Shown one piece after another: positions 21,121 through 31,440 of a stretch of 64,000 bases of DNA. Origin of the DNA: Forficula auricularia. Taxonomy: Eukaryota; Arthropoda; Insecta; Dermaptera; Forficulidae. Location: positions 752,295 through 816,294 of the forward strand of contig JALMQS010000666.1 of NCBI GenBank assembly GCA_024734495.1, read 5' to 3'. How positions within the stretch are numbered: the stretch's first letter is position 1; the number at the start of each line of letters is the position of its first letter. The notes under the pieces were generated by a model that saw only the letters and a list, made by a program, of their open reading frames with translations, was not told the origin of the DNA and did no database searches. Made by a program: the position numbers and the translations under genes.

Positions 21121-23480
21121 TAAACTGCAACGGATCGTTGATAAACTTTATCCAAATTCATTTGAAATATTGATATGTTTGTTCCTTTATTATTAATCAG
21201 ATATCACTTGCAATTTGTAGTTCATATTGACATTAATTCAAAAATAATTCTCATTTAATAGTCGAGGAACAACCATTCTACATTGGATCTTTGACATTTC
21301 GGTTATTATTGCAACCATTGCTGAAGAACATGGAGAAATCGACTTAAAATCAAAGATAGCCATGAATGATTCTCATCTAATATTGAAGAATAACAATTCT
21401 ACATTAGGTTTTTGACGTTTCGATTATTATTGGTAATCATTGCTGATAGACATAGAGGGAATCGACTTAAAATCAAAATACAACGATCGATTCTTATCTA
21501 ATACTAGAGCAATAAGGTTATTCCTCTAGTATTAGATAAGACATCGATCGTTATTTTGAGTTTTTAAGTCGATTCCTCCATGTCTCCAGCAATGGTTACC
21601 AATAATAATCGAAACGTCAAAAACCTAATGTAGAATGATTATTCCTCAAGTACTAGATGAGAATCAATCGCTATCTTTGGTTTTAAAGTTGATTTCTCTA
21701 TGTCTTCAGGAATAATTTACTGTATAAATTAGAATTGATAGATTGACGAGTGATGCCCTCTAAGGGTATAGTTGTGGAACCTGGCCTGGGCAGCTCTCGC
21801 TGCCAGTGCCAGCCAGTCTCTGTTGATAGTTGAAATGAGTTAGTTGAAAGGAGTCTTAGTAGATTCATTGAAATGAGTAGTTGAAATGAGTTAGTTGAAA
21901 CGAGTCTTAATAGATTCATTGAAATGAATAGTTGAAATTGAGTCTCTGTTTGAGAAGTTGAAAGTTTGATGGTTGACTGCGTTAGCAGATTGAATTGAGG
22001 TGAATGTTTTGTATAACTGCATCAGCAGAATTTTGATTATATTTGAATTGAGTGTAGAAGGACAAAAAACCAAACTTGAATCATCCCATATCTCATCGTC
22101 GGATAAAAAACCAAAGTGAAACGAAATTGCCACAAGAAGTCTGCATTTACGCCACGCCATCCCCATTGTATCAAATTTCATTCGTATGTACAAAAAACCA
22201 TTATTTTTATCATTAAAACCATTGTTAATATCATATCAAAAAATCTTTGCTTTTATTTATTGAAGAAGGAGAAAATACACCTTCCTTTATCTTAATTAAA
22301 GAAATACAGTCCACACCATTATCCTAAGTTCATTATCATATTTATGCATGAAAAATTATGCATGATATGATCTAGAGAAATTTACAAATTTATACAGTTA
22401 CTAATAAAAACCGAAACGTCAAAAAATCAATATAGAATGGATATTTCTCAAAGTATTAGATGAGAATCAATCGCTATTTTTGATTTTAAGTCGATTCCTC
22501 CATGTCTTCAGCAATAGGTTACCAATAATAATCGAAACGTCAAAAATGCCAATGTAGAATGATTATTCCTTAAGTACTAGATGAGAATCAATCGCTATTT
22601 TTGGTTTAAAGTCGATTTCTCTATGTCTTCAGCAATGGTTACTAATAAAAACCGAAACGTCAAAAATCCAATATAGAATGATTAATTCCTCAAGTACTAG
22701 AAGAGAATCAATCGCTATTTTTTGGTTTAAAATCGATTCCTCTATGTCCACAGCAAAGGTAACGGATAAGAAAACAACGCAGTTGCTATGGTTTACTCAT
22801 AAAAATTCCTCCCAAATTTTTAGCATTTCACAGAGAGAAGCCTATCCATTCTTACTTAAGCAAGGCTAAATGAGCTATATTAAAACTTTCAAATGAATAA
22901 ATTTTAAAAGAATTTAAAAAAATTAAAATAAGTACTCATCTTACTCTAGAGTAAAGTACTTTAAAATATAATTTTACTAAAAACTTTATTTAACCTTTTT
23001 ATGGTCCCCAAGGTACTTAATTAGGATATTAAATTTCATCAAAATTGTGTTAAGTCATTTTCAAGATATTTAGAAAAAAACTAAAAAGTACCGAAATAAA
23101 GTACTAATGTTTGTGGGCCGATATGTACCAAAAACTAATCATCAATAATGGTATGTTTTCAATTTCATTTCAATCGGTGCAACGGTGTAGGAAAAAATCG
23201 TCGGGCCAAAAAAGCGATAACAGTACATACATACATACATCACATCCATCCGCACGCACTAAATGAAAAAATCGCACTTTTTGGCCTATCGACGAGACCC
23301 CATGTAATTTTTGGCAAAACCGTCACGTGCTAAAATTCAACGTAATTGAATACTACAATTTGTGACTTTGAGTCCATGGGTTCCGTAGTCTTTACCTGAG
23401 GACCCTTTGAAGCCACGCCTTGCCCCGAGAGCGATTTACAGTACTTCACCCATGACTAAAGCATTTGGATAAAGTAAAAA
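21120..23480 (+). mobile_element. Element C, long copy 1
   Basis: Starts TAAACTGCAACGGATCG and ends CATTTGGATAAAGTAAAA. Subregions in order: an AAATTCATTTGAAATATT block; inverted and direct 119-bp units (about 21240-22760); a block with AGGTACTTAATTAGG; a region ending in CACGTGCTAAAATTCAA; and a terminal hairpin-like tip. The 2.36 kb copy is similar to 29979-32158. A 73-100-codon set of frames on the minus strand inside (21698-22193) is not supported as genes; it lies in 21720-22200, which the other copy lacks. Confidence 0.8.
21240..22760. repeat. Array of 119-bp units, partly inverted
   Basis: Units carry TCTTCAGCAATGGTTACC and CGAAACGTCAAAAA. Units at 21290-21510 are inverted relative to those at 21520-21720, with a palindrome axis near 21515. 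Units at 22380-22760 are direct. Confidence 0.75.
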
Positions 23481-23550
23481 AAAATACTGGTGGATTGAAA
23501 ATTATCAACAAAAATTAAATCATTTCACAACATTAAAGTTTCATTTTTAG

Positions 23551-23719
23551 GTTTTTCCTCCCGACCAAACGTTCGGGATCAAGCGCAAAATCCAAGTTTT
23601 TCAATCTCAGCAGCCCCCCCCCCCCCCCCCCCCCCCCCGGATCACACAAAAACTCGCACTTTTTTAGATCTTTGCCCATTTTGACCATGGCAATTTTTTT
23701 CCAATAACTAACTAGCTAT
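23551..23719. repeat. Intergenic with C25 homopolymer
   Basis: An uninterrupted run of 25 C lies at 23614-23638. It could form G4/i-motif structures or be slippage-prone. No gene seen. Confidence 0.8.
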
Positions 23720-23775
23720 TTTCTGTAATTCCTGAAGATGGGTTGATAGTCCGAAATATTAATATATATTGAAAA
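23720..23775 (+). ncRNA. Hammerhead-like motif, weak
   Basis: CTGAAGA at 23732-23738, short stem II GGG/TCC, GAAA at 23753-23756. Stem I is reduced to TTC/GAA, and stem III would be AT-only. It is related to the motifs at 14.7 and 15.1 kb. Probably degenerate. Confidence 0.4.
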
Positions 23776-24075
23776 AAATTTATCTTTATTTTTTTTAATT
23801 TTTAACGTGAAACAAGTGACCTAGAAAACCTAACTCCTTGGCCAAATTAATATCTTATAAAATATTTATTTATTCTTATATTTTGATTTTTAAATTTAAA
23901 TTCTGTGGTTGCGAAAAAATCTCGAAATTGGAAAAAAGGGGGTCGTGTATGAAAAAAAGTATAAATTTCACTGGTCTAGAAGAAATAATTATTATCTGTA
24001 AAAAAAAAATCAGAAGGAATTCATCCATATTTCGAAATGATTTTTTGTAGCTCAGAAATGAAAATTATATATATA

Positions 24076-24992
24076 GAGTGTTTTTTTTAGAGGTATAGAA
24101 CTTCGAATTGAAATAGAACACAAGAAAATCGTTTTAATGTCCATCAATTTGGCTTTATTGGAAGGATAATTTTATGCCATTAATGTTTAAATATGATTTC
24201 GGGCATGTGGCCGCCGCGGCTGGCTCGAATAAATCCAATTCTACAGGTCCAATTTTCAACCACTTTTTCGAGCATATGGGGCCGTATGTTGGCAATAACG
24301 CCACGAATGTTGGCTTCCAAGTCCCCTAACGTTTCTGGTTTGTTGGCGTAGACGAGCGACTTCACATATCCCCAAAGAAAATAATCCAATGGTGTCAAAT
24401 CACACGATCTTGGTGGCCAATTGACAGGTCCATTCCGCGAAATTAATACGCTCATCGAATGTTTCCTTCAATAATCGATTGTGACGTGCGCTGTGTGGCA
24501 TGTAGCGCCGTCTTGTTGGAACCACAACTCATCCACATTCATGCCATCCAATTCGGGAACAAAATAGTCGGTTATCATGGCTCTATACCGGTCTCCATTA
24601 ACGGTAACTGACTCTCCAGCATTATTTCGGAAGAAGTATGGCCCAATGACTCCACCAGCCCATAGAGCACACCAAACAGTCAGTTTTTGTGGATGTAATG
24701 GCGTCTCAAGGGTCTCCATGTGGATTCTCTTCACTCCAAATGCGGCAATTTTGCTTGTGCGTCATTCGCGCGGCAACATACGGCCCCATATGCTCGAAAA
24801 AGTTGGTTGAAAATTGGACGCAGAAGAATTGGATTTATTCGAGCCATGCCGCGGCGGCCCACATGCTGAGCGTCTATGTTAAATACATTAATGGCGTAAA
24901 ATTATCCTTCCAATAAAGCCATAGTTGATGGACATTAAAACGACTCTCTGGGGGGGTAGTTCAATTCGCTATACCTCTAAAAAAAACACCCG
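24076..24992 (-). mobile_element. Mariner-type element with inverted-duplicated transposase end
   Basis: Both tips carry GTGTTTTTTTTAGAGGTATAG (inverted). Internal to each tip is the transposase 3' end plus a GGCTTTATTGGAAGGATAAT-type UTR. The left copy is minus strand (24120-24300) and the right copy is plus strand (24770-24930). The element has therefore lost its genuine 5' end and gained an inverted copy of its 3' end. Confidence 0.85.
24180..24765 (-). pseudogene. Mariner/IS630-type transposase, truncated and frameshifted
   Basis: C-terminal half of a Tc1/mariner-superfamily transposase. Readable blocks in order: KQNCRIWSEENPH (about 24760), LTVWCALWAGGVIGPYFF, DELWFQQDGATCHTA with the second catalytic Asp, then after a frameshift at 24456-24467 WPPRSCDLTPLDYFLWG with the third acidic residue (Asp), and a C-terminus RPHMLEKVVENWTCRIGFIR. 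The first catalytic Asp and the DNA-binding domains are missing. A frameshift also lies near 24722. The motif spacing suggests a D,D-type mariner relative rather than Tc1, since the last acidic residue is Asp. Confidence 0.88.
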
Positions 24993-24999
24993 TCCTCTC

Positions 25000-25442
25000 T
25001 ATTGAAAATTATTTAGTTAAATGAACTATTTATTTCAAAAGAGAATATTATATTTATTCGGCTAAATTACGCGAACTACTCATTTGAATAAACTAATTTG
25101 ATTATGAAAATATTCTATTTGATACACAGATATGAATTTAGCATTTTTAATTTACCACGTGCAGTATGAGGAAGTATTGTAAGGGACCGTCCATAAATTA
25201 CGTCACACGAATTTCTATTTTTTAGACACCCCGCCCCTCTCCCTATGCCGCATTCTGTCACATTTTCATTGAAGCCCCCCCCCCTGTATTGTACTATCAA
25301 ACTATCACTTTTATATAATAATAAAACTTGAAGTAAGATACGAGGTAGGTTTCACAAAAAAGAAATAAAACAAAATTGAGTTTTGAATTCGATATATTTC
25401 GGGGGTTGGCCCTAGTATCTTACTCAGAGTTATTTATTATAT
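25000..25442. repeat. Intergenic with widespread GGGACCGTCC repeat and decayed hammerhead-like motif
   Basis: GGGACCGTCCATAAATTACG at about 25180 is the start of a repeat that I recognise from many animal genomes. At 25390-25440 (minus) a degenerate CTGAG...GGG...CCC-GAAATATATC block resembles the hammerhead-like family but breaks the core. Confidence 0.45.
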
Positions 25443-25505
25443 CGAGCAGTGCCGGGCGTTCCACTCGGCCCTCAGGCTGAGTGGCCCCGGCAGGCAGCGT
25501 CTCGA
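25443..25505. repeat. Family Q head fragment
   Basis: GC-rich block with GGCAGGCAGCGTCTCG, matching the GC-rich head of family Q (38272-38353, 51895-51963, 58400-58460). Confidence 0.5.
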
Positions 25506-26240
25506 GATGTGATTATTAGCTATCCGTAATTATATGTTTTGAAAAAATATTTTTTGAATAATGAATATTGATCAAAAGAAGATGAAAAAATATCATTAAA
25601 TGCTTTATAAATACTTTATTAGAGCATGCAACCATTTCTCTCGAAATTCCCGATCGGTTGGAAACCTATTTCTTTTTAATAATACATTTCAATATTTAAA
25701 TTTATCTAAAAAGTGTCTCTAAATTAATTATATATAATAATTTTAAAATTAATTTATCTACTAAAATTTCAAATGACCCGCGCAGTAATAAATTAGAGAA
25801 TTAATCTCATTATCCCTATTAAATCATATCTCATTAAAACTTATATTATAAATTAAATATATATAATATATATATATTTTATAAATTAATTTGTCTACTA
25901 AAATTTTAAGAATTTATATTTTTTCTTAAATTCAAATAAAAAAAAAATAATTTTCGCGGTATGAATTATTTCCAAAAATTTAAATATATATATATATCTA
26001 TAATATATTTAAAATTAATAAATTTGTCGTAAATCTAAATATTTCTAAGCTATATAGAGGAATATATTAATATATAGAGATATTATAGATATATAATATA
26101 GAGAATAGAGGATATTTTATTTGTAAAATTTGATAATATAACAACTGTCATTGAACTATTAGTTGCTTTTCTCACCACATGTTCCTTGCTGCGCCACGGT
26201 TACTGTCTGACAATGGATTTTATATATAGATAGATTTAAA
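25506..26240. other. Very AT-rich intergenic
   Basis: Long TATATA tracts and no supported feature. A short motif, CACCTAGAACCAA, near 26245 recurs at 52432, marking an unclassified repeat. Confidence 0.4.
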
Positions 26241-26284
26241 TGTTTCACCTAGAACCAATACCTAACTCCTTAAAAATTATCACT

Positions 26285-26318
<34 letters not shown>

Positions 26319-26620
26319 TGTTTGGACCCGTGGGATTCACGCAAAGCTTGATGTTTCTTTCTGGTTGGACTTTCCACGCCTCTATCTTTTTCCGGAACGT
26401 GTTATCGAGTTCCATGGTCAGGCTATGTAATTTTTCCTGGCCGGATGAGTGTGTTGATGTTAAAGGTGCCCATGTATGTATGGATTTTTGGCGTTATTCT
26501 TCCATTGTTTCTTCCTTGACTTCGTGATGGTCCGGGTCCCCCAGAATCTGAATGCCCAGTTGCCACTCGAGGGTGGGTGGATTGGTTACCACCTGGGGTA
26601 ATCTTGTTTTTGTCTCTCAC
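26285..26620 (-). pseudogene. Internally deleted LINE: endonuclease start joined to 3' end
   Basis: The minus strand reads SQGRNNGRITPKIHTYMGTF then NINTLIRPGKIT, the beginning of a LINE apurinic-type endonuclease. The frame ends soon after, near 26423. The remaining ~130 bp lead to a (TAA)n tail at 26288-26318, typical of a non-LTR 3' end. The endonuclease core and the RT are absent. It may be a short non-autonomous derivative. Confidence 0.6.
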
Positions 26621-27139
26621 GATTCATGGTTGCTTATTACGAAATTTTGTGCTGCGCATGCGCGAGATTGTCAGTTTCTAGAGCCGAGGGACCGGTTTTT
26701 ATTATTTTCAAATAAATTCACTTTTGCTTTTTGCTGGGATCGAACTGATGAAATCTAGGTTGTGTGTTCTTCAATTGGATTAGAAAAGCTGGTGATTTAA
26801 CCGACCCCTCATTTTATATTTATTATTTATATTTGAAAATTTAAAAAAATTCTAATTTGACTTTTGTGACATGACAATTTTTAAGATTAGGATTTAAGAG
26901 CTGGGAGAGTGCTAGGCCAGGGGTCGGCAACCTGCAGGCTCGCGAGACGCATGTGGCTCTTTCGATGCCAAGATGCGGCTCTCCTGTTCCATGCGCAAAT
27001 ATTAATAATCATATTAATTTATTTGATAGAGATTTTCTTTAGGAGACGGACTGGTATAAATATGTAATTGGATGTTGATGAAAGCAGTCCACGGTGGTTG
27101 TAAAAAATAAGACTATAGATGTTTTATTATTTTACATTT

Positions 27140-27195
27140 ATTTGTTAAACCGACGTTTCGGAGATTTATTCTCTCCTTCTTCAGGGTAACAAAAA
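27140..27195 (-). ncRNA. Hammerhead-ribozyme-like motif
   Basis: Minus strand: GTTACC, CTGAAGA, stem II GGAGA/TCTCC, GAAACGTC, GGTTTAAC. The core fits CUGANGA...GAAA with a GTC triplet and the minimal ACGT stem III known from Penelope-like elements and retrozymes. Stem I is ACC/GGT plus GTT/AAC with a 2-base bulge. Confidence 0.68.
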
Positions 27196-27449
27196 GTCAA
27201 TGAAAGTAGTTCAAAAAATAGTTACTTTCTGTCTCCTTTGACAATGCCAAAAAAACATTATAAAAATTCTTTTTCATCTCGAATAGAAAACAGTAAAAAG
27301 CAATTGATGATCCATATGTGATTATTGAACATATGGATCATCAATTGCTTTTACTGTTTTCTATTCGAGATGAAAAAGAATTTTTATAATGTTTTTTGGC
27401 ATTGTCAAAGGAGACAGAAAGTAACTATTTTTTGAACTACTTTCATTGA

Positions 27450-27508
27450 CTTTTGTTACCCTGAAGAAGGAGAGAATAAATCTCCGAAACGTCGGTTTAA
27501 CAAATAAA
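27450..27508 (+). ncRNA. Hammerhead-ribozyme-like motif
   Basis: Inverted partner of the previous motif. CTGAAGA at 27461-27467, GAAA at 27486-27489, GTC at 27491-27493 with predicted cleavage after C27493. Confidence 0.68.
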
Positions 27509-27853
27509 TGTAAAATAATAAAACATCTATAGTCTTATTTTTTACAACCACCGTGGACTGCTCTCATCAACATCTAATTACATATTAATTTATTTTCAAA
27601 ACTTATAAAAAATATTATACTGCAAAAAATCATATTTAAAGCTATTTTTTTAAATAAAAAAATCAAATTTATATACTTAATCCTAATCAAATACCATAAT
27701 ATTCAAACAAATATGTTAGTGGCTCTTCAAAAACTGGGAAATTTTGTAAATTGTAACTTTTGGCTCTTCCGTCTCAAAAGGTTGCCGACCCCTGTGCTAG
27801 ACGTATGTAGTGGTTGTCTCAAATACAGGCGTTGCCATCAAGTGCTGCCATCT

Positions 27854-28752
27854 TACTTACTTACTTACTCCTCGGCGCTACAATCCGTTGTGGATCTTGG
27901 CCTCATGGACGATTTGTCTCCATCTTCCACGGTCTTGGGCGCTGGTTTCCAAGTCATCGACTCCAAGAACCCTGAGGTCTTTTTGGATGTTGTCCCTCCA
28001 CCTCATACGCGGCCGTCCTAAGGGTCTTTTTGCACATGGTGTTGCCTCCCATACTCTCCCTATCACCCTATCTTTATCGGCGCGTAGCATATGTCCAGCC
28101 CATCTAAGCCGGTTGGCTTTAATTAGCTGAACAATATCAGGTTGTTGGTAGAGTCCTTGAAGTTCCCTATTTGTCCTTATTCTATACTCGCCCCTTTCTT
28201 GATCCCTGACTGGACCATATATTAGTCTAAGGACTTTGCGTTCAAATCTTTTCAAAGATTCCTCGTCGTATTTGGTCAGAGTCCAGGTTTCAGACCCATA
28301 CATTGTTATTGGCTGGATGATGGTCTTATATATCGTAATTTTTTCAGCTCGGCGGAGGGCTTTGGACCTAAGAAGTTGTTTTAAGCCATATATGCATTTC
28401 CAGCTGTTCTGGATTCTCTCCTGTATTTCACATCTCGTTACATTATCATCAGTGATAAGTGTACCGAGATATTTAAATTCGTGGATCTTTTGCAACTTGG
28501 CGTTTCCTATGCTCAAGTTAGATGGAGTTCTTAATGTAGAGTATCTCTTTACATGCATATATTTAGTCTTTGCCTCGTTAATAGTAAGGCCGATTTTTTT
28601 GGCTCTTTCTTCCAGTCTCCTATAAGTCTTCATTGCCTCTTCTAAATTATCACTTATGATGTCAATATCATCGGCATAGGCCAAGGTCAATTTGGTTCCC
28701 CGAGGAGTAAATATCTTTGGAGTCTCATGAATCTTCCTCATCACCCACTCAA
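27854..28752 (-). CDS. LINE reverse transcriptase C-terminal ORF, open, 5'-truncated
   Basis: An 891-bp open frame on the minus strand (coding to 27878). It begins within the RT palm: LTLAYADDIDIISDNLEEAM contains the YADD catalytic motif. Further blocks are KIGLTINEAKTKYMHV, HEFKYLGTLITDDN, the thumb with KTIIQPITMYGSETWTL and FERKVLRLIYGPV, and a C-terminal region LRWAGHMLRADKDRV and RPLGRPRMRWRDNI. This layout is typical of endonuclease-type non-LTR elements. The 3' tail is (TAAG)n. A 10-bp TSD, GCTGCCATCT, lies at 27844-27853 and 28753-28762, and the empty site is at 12374-12383. Without the endonuclease and RT N-terminus it cannot act alone, but the absence of stops suggests a recent insertion. 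Confidence 0.93.
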
Positions 28753-28859
28753 GCTGCCATCTGTTCAATTCAAATCGGTCATATTTAGGATTAGAGACAT
28801 TTTATAATTATTTATTAATATCAATTATGTAGTATTTATTTATTTATGCGGAAATTAAA

Positions 28860-28919
28860 GCCGAATACAATTCACTTCTGAAAAGGGTGAGTCTCGTGTT
28901 CATTCATATGTAAATTTAA
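28860..28919 (+). repeat. Host repeat F, copy 1 (split in three)
   Basis: F continues at 29835-29978 and 32159-32250, interrupted by a piggyBac element and by element C. The uninterrupted counterpart is 45541-45870. Confidence 0.8.
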
Positions 28920-29834
28920 CACTAGAACGCCCGAAGCCGTCAATTTGACGGTTTTCACATTTCATTTCTCTTTCATTTCGTTACTATTTAAGTTAGAACT
29001 TTGAAACTGCTGACTTTTAATAATTTTTGAATAGATTTCTAATAAAAAAAAAATAGCACCCTATGAATTTTTATTTAGGAGAAAATTATGGATTTACCAA
29101 GAACGCCCAAAAGCCGTCAATTTGACGCTAACACTTTTTACCCCAATTTTTATATTTTAAATTAATTTTTCAAATACGAATAATTCACATTCTTTTTTGG
29201 AACATTTCCATCGTTTTTCGACCCTCGGAATATTTTTTGTTCTGCCTGTTTTTTTAATTTACAATCTTCCTTGAAAAACTTGGGGTAAAATAAAAAAATA
29301 TGTTTCTTTATGTCAATTTTTTTTATCTTTTGATGATTCACTTTATTATTTTACAACATTTCGAGGGAACCTACTGTTTTGAAATCCATATATGTATATA
29401 TATGTCGAGCCCCTAGTCTTGCCATTTCATTTTTGTTCCGCCCTTAGAATTATCAACAACAAATTTCTCTCTCAATTTCTCGTGAGTTTTTTCGTATATT
29501 TGTTTTTTTTATTTCAATATTATTTATAATGGCACGAGGTCTCAGTGAAGCTGAAATATTAGAAATTTTAAAAAATATTACACCGGATAATTCAGAAGGA
29601 GATTCATTAGCTGAATCAGGAGAGGAAAATAAAAATTAAAATGTAATATATTAATATGTATTTTTAATATATAAATTGATAATAGAATTATATTTATTAT
29701 TAGAAAAAATAAAAAAAATATTAAATAAAAGGAAACAGAATGATTTTATTTAGTTTGAGTGTTGAAAAATGCAAGTCGTCAAATTGACGGCATCCGGGCG
29801 TTCTAGGGGATCTGAAAGTCCGGACGTTCTAGTG
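28920..29834 (+). mobile_element. Internally deleted piggyBac-like element
   Basis: TTAA at 28916-28919 and 29835-29838 flanks the 915-bp element. Inverted tips CACTAGAACGCCCG and CGGACGTTCTAGTG, with a subterminal CCGTCAATTTGACGG hairpin at the left and TCAAATTGACGGC at the right. The right end carries a second TIR-like repeat (CGGGCGTTCTAGGGG). The paralogous repeat at 45604-45607 has a single TTAA and no insert. Confidence 0.94.
29529..29639 (+). pseudogene. piggyBac transposase N-terminal remnant (36 codons)
   Basis: A short frame that starts MARGLSEAEILEIL and has an acidic SEGDSLAESGEE stretch before a stop. An acidic N-terminus beginning with a GL/EE-type helix is typical of piggyBac transposases. 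The DDD catalytic core and the Cys-rich tail are absent, consistent with an internal deletion. It sits at the expected distance from the left end. Confidence 0.6.
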
Positions 29835-30114
29835 TTAAATGAGAGGATTTTTAAATTTTTTGGAAAAATCACTATCACACACATAATCTTTTGGAATTGT
29901 TTTCAGTAAAATAAATGTATGGTATAGCAATGATCTTTCGCCTCATAAATACAGATGGTTGCGTACAGAATAAATAAACTGCAACGGATCGTTGCTAAAC
30001 TTTATCCAAATTCATTTGAAATATTAATATGTTTGTTCCTTTATTATTAATCAGATATCACTTGCAATTTGTAGTTCATATTGACATTAATTCAAAAATA
30101 ATTCTCATTTAATA

Positions 30115-30610
30115 GTCGAGGAATAACCATTCTATATTGAATTTTTGACATTTCGGTTTTAATTGGTAACCATTGCTGAGGACATGGAGGAATCGGCTTA
30201 AAACCAAAAATAACGATCGATTCTTGTCTAATACTAGAGGAATAACCTTATTGCATTCCATTTTTGATGTTTTGACTATTAATGGCAACCTCTACTGAAA
30301 ACGTGGAAGAATCGACTTAAAATCAAAAAGACTAAATTCTTTTATGGCAAACAACTCAAACTTGAGTTGTTTACCAAAAAATAATTTTGTCTTTTTGATT
30401 TTAAGTCGATTCTTCCACGTTTTCAGTAGAGGTTGCCATTAATAGTCAAAACATCAAAAATGGAATGCAATAAGGTTATTCCTCTAGTATTAGATAAGAA
30501 TCGATCGTTATTTTTGATTTTAAGTCGATTCCTCCATGTCTTCAGCAATGGTTACCAATAATAATCGAAACGTCAAAAACCTAATATAGAATGGTTATTC
30601 CTCAAGTATT
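30115..30610. repeat. Palindrome inside element C
   Basis: Left arm 30115-30360 and right arm 30361-30610 are reverse complements centred on CAACTCAAACTTGAGTTG. The arms are built from the same 119-bp-type units. Confidence 0.88.
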
Positions 30611-31440
30611 AGATGAGAATCAATCGCTATTTTTGATTTTAAGTCGATTCCTCTATGTCTTCAGCAATGGTTACCAATAAAAACCGAAATGTCAAAAATT
30701 CAATATAGAATGGTTATTCCTCAAGTATCAGATGAGAATCAATAGCTACTTTTGATTTTAACTCGATTCCTATATGTCTTCAGCAATGGTTACCAATAAA
30801 AACCGAAATGTCAAAAATCCAATATAGAATGGTTATTCCTCAATTATTAGATGAGAATCAATAGCTATTTTTGGTTTAAAGTCGATTCCTCTATGTCTTC
30901 AGCAATGGTTACCAATAAAAACCGAAACGTCAAAAATCCAATATAGAATGGATATTCCTCAAGTACTAGATGAGAATCAATCGCTATTTTTGGTTTAAAG
31001 TCGATTCCTCTATGTCTTCAGCAATGGTTACCAATAAAAACCGAAACGTCAAAAATCCAATATAGAATGGATATTCCTCAAGTATTAGATGAGAATCAAT
31101 CGCTATTTTTGATTTTAAGTCGATTCCTCTATGTCTTCAGCAATGGTTACCAATAATAATCGAATTTAAAGTCAATTCCTCTATGTCTTCAGCAATGGTT
31201 ACTAATAAAACCGAAATGTCAAAAATCCAATATAGAATGGTTATTCCTCAAGTATTAGATGAGAATCAATCGCTATTTTTGGTTTAAAGTCGATTTCTCT
31301 ATGTCTTTAGCAATGGTTACCAATAAAAACCGAAACGTCAAAAATCCAATATAGAATGGTTATTCCTCAAGTATTAGATGAGAATCAATCGCTATTTTTG
31401 GTTTAAAGTCGATTCCTCTATGTCTTCAGCAAAGGTAAGG
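30420..31440 (+). repeat. 119-bp tandem array (about eight units)
   Basis: TCTTCAGCAATGG starts recur at 30896, 31015 and 31134, spacing exactly 119 bp, with one truncated unit near 31184. Each unit contains AACCGAAACGTC, the 3' half of the hammerhead-like core, preceded by TCTTCAG, the reverse complement of CTGAAGA. Confidence 0.9.

Larger units (their letters stand above)
27058..27586. repeat. 0.53 kb foldback carrying two hammerhead-like motifs
   Basis: The arms 27058-27310 and 27335-27586 are nearly exact reverse complements around a ~20-bp centre. Outer arm sequence CCACGGTGGTTGTAAAAAAT and inner CATATGGATCATCAATTGC are visible on both sides. Confidence 0.93.
26918..27794. mobile_element. 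hAT element with nested foldback
   Basis: TIRs CAGGGGTCGGCAACC and GGTTGCCGACCCCTG. The flanks TGCTAGGC (26910-26917) and TGCTAGAC (27795-27802) form an 8-bp TSD with one mismatch. Subterminal GGCTCTT motifs (GATGTGGCTCTTTC-like left, GGCTCTTCCGTCTC right) are the usual non-autonomous hAT pattern. A hammerhead-bearing foldback lies inside at 27058-27586. No transposase. Confidence 0.88.

Noticed and set aside
25443..25505. Helitron 3' end
   Set aside because: It has a GC hairpin but no CTRR terminus, and it matches the family Q head, whose tips are different.
27810..28625. Long plus-strand frames at 27.7-28.6 kb
   Set aside because: They are antisense shadows of the LINE RT gene on the minus strand.
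26918..31440. Possible CRISPR array from regular repeats
   Set aside because: The 119-bp units are whole tandem repeats without unique spacers and lie inside an animal transposon.
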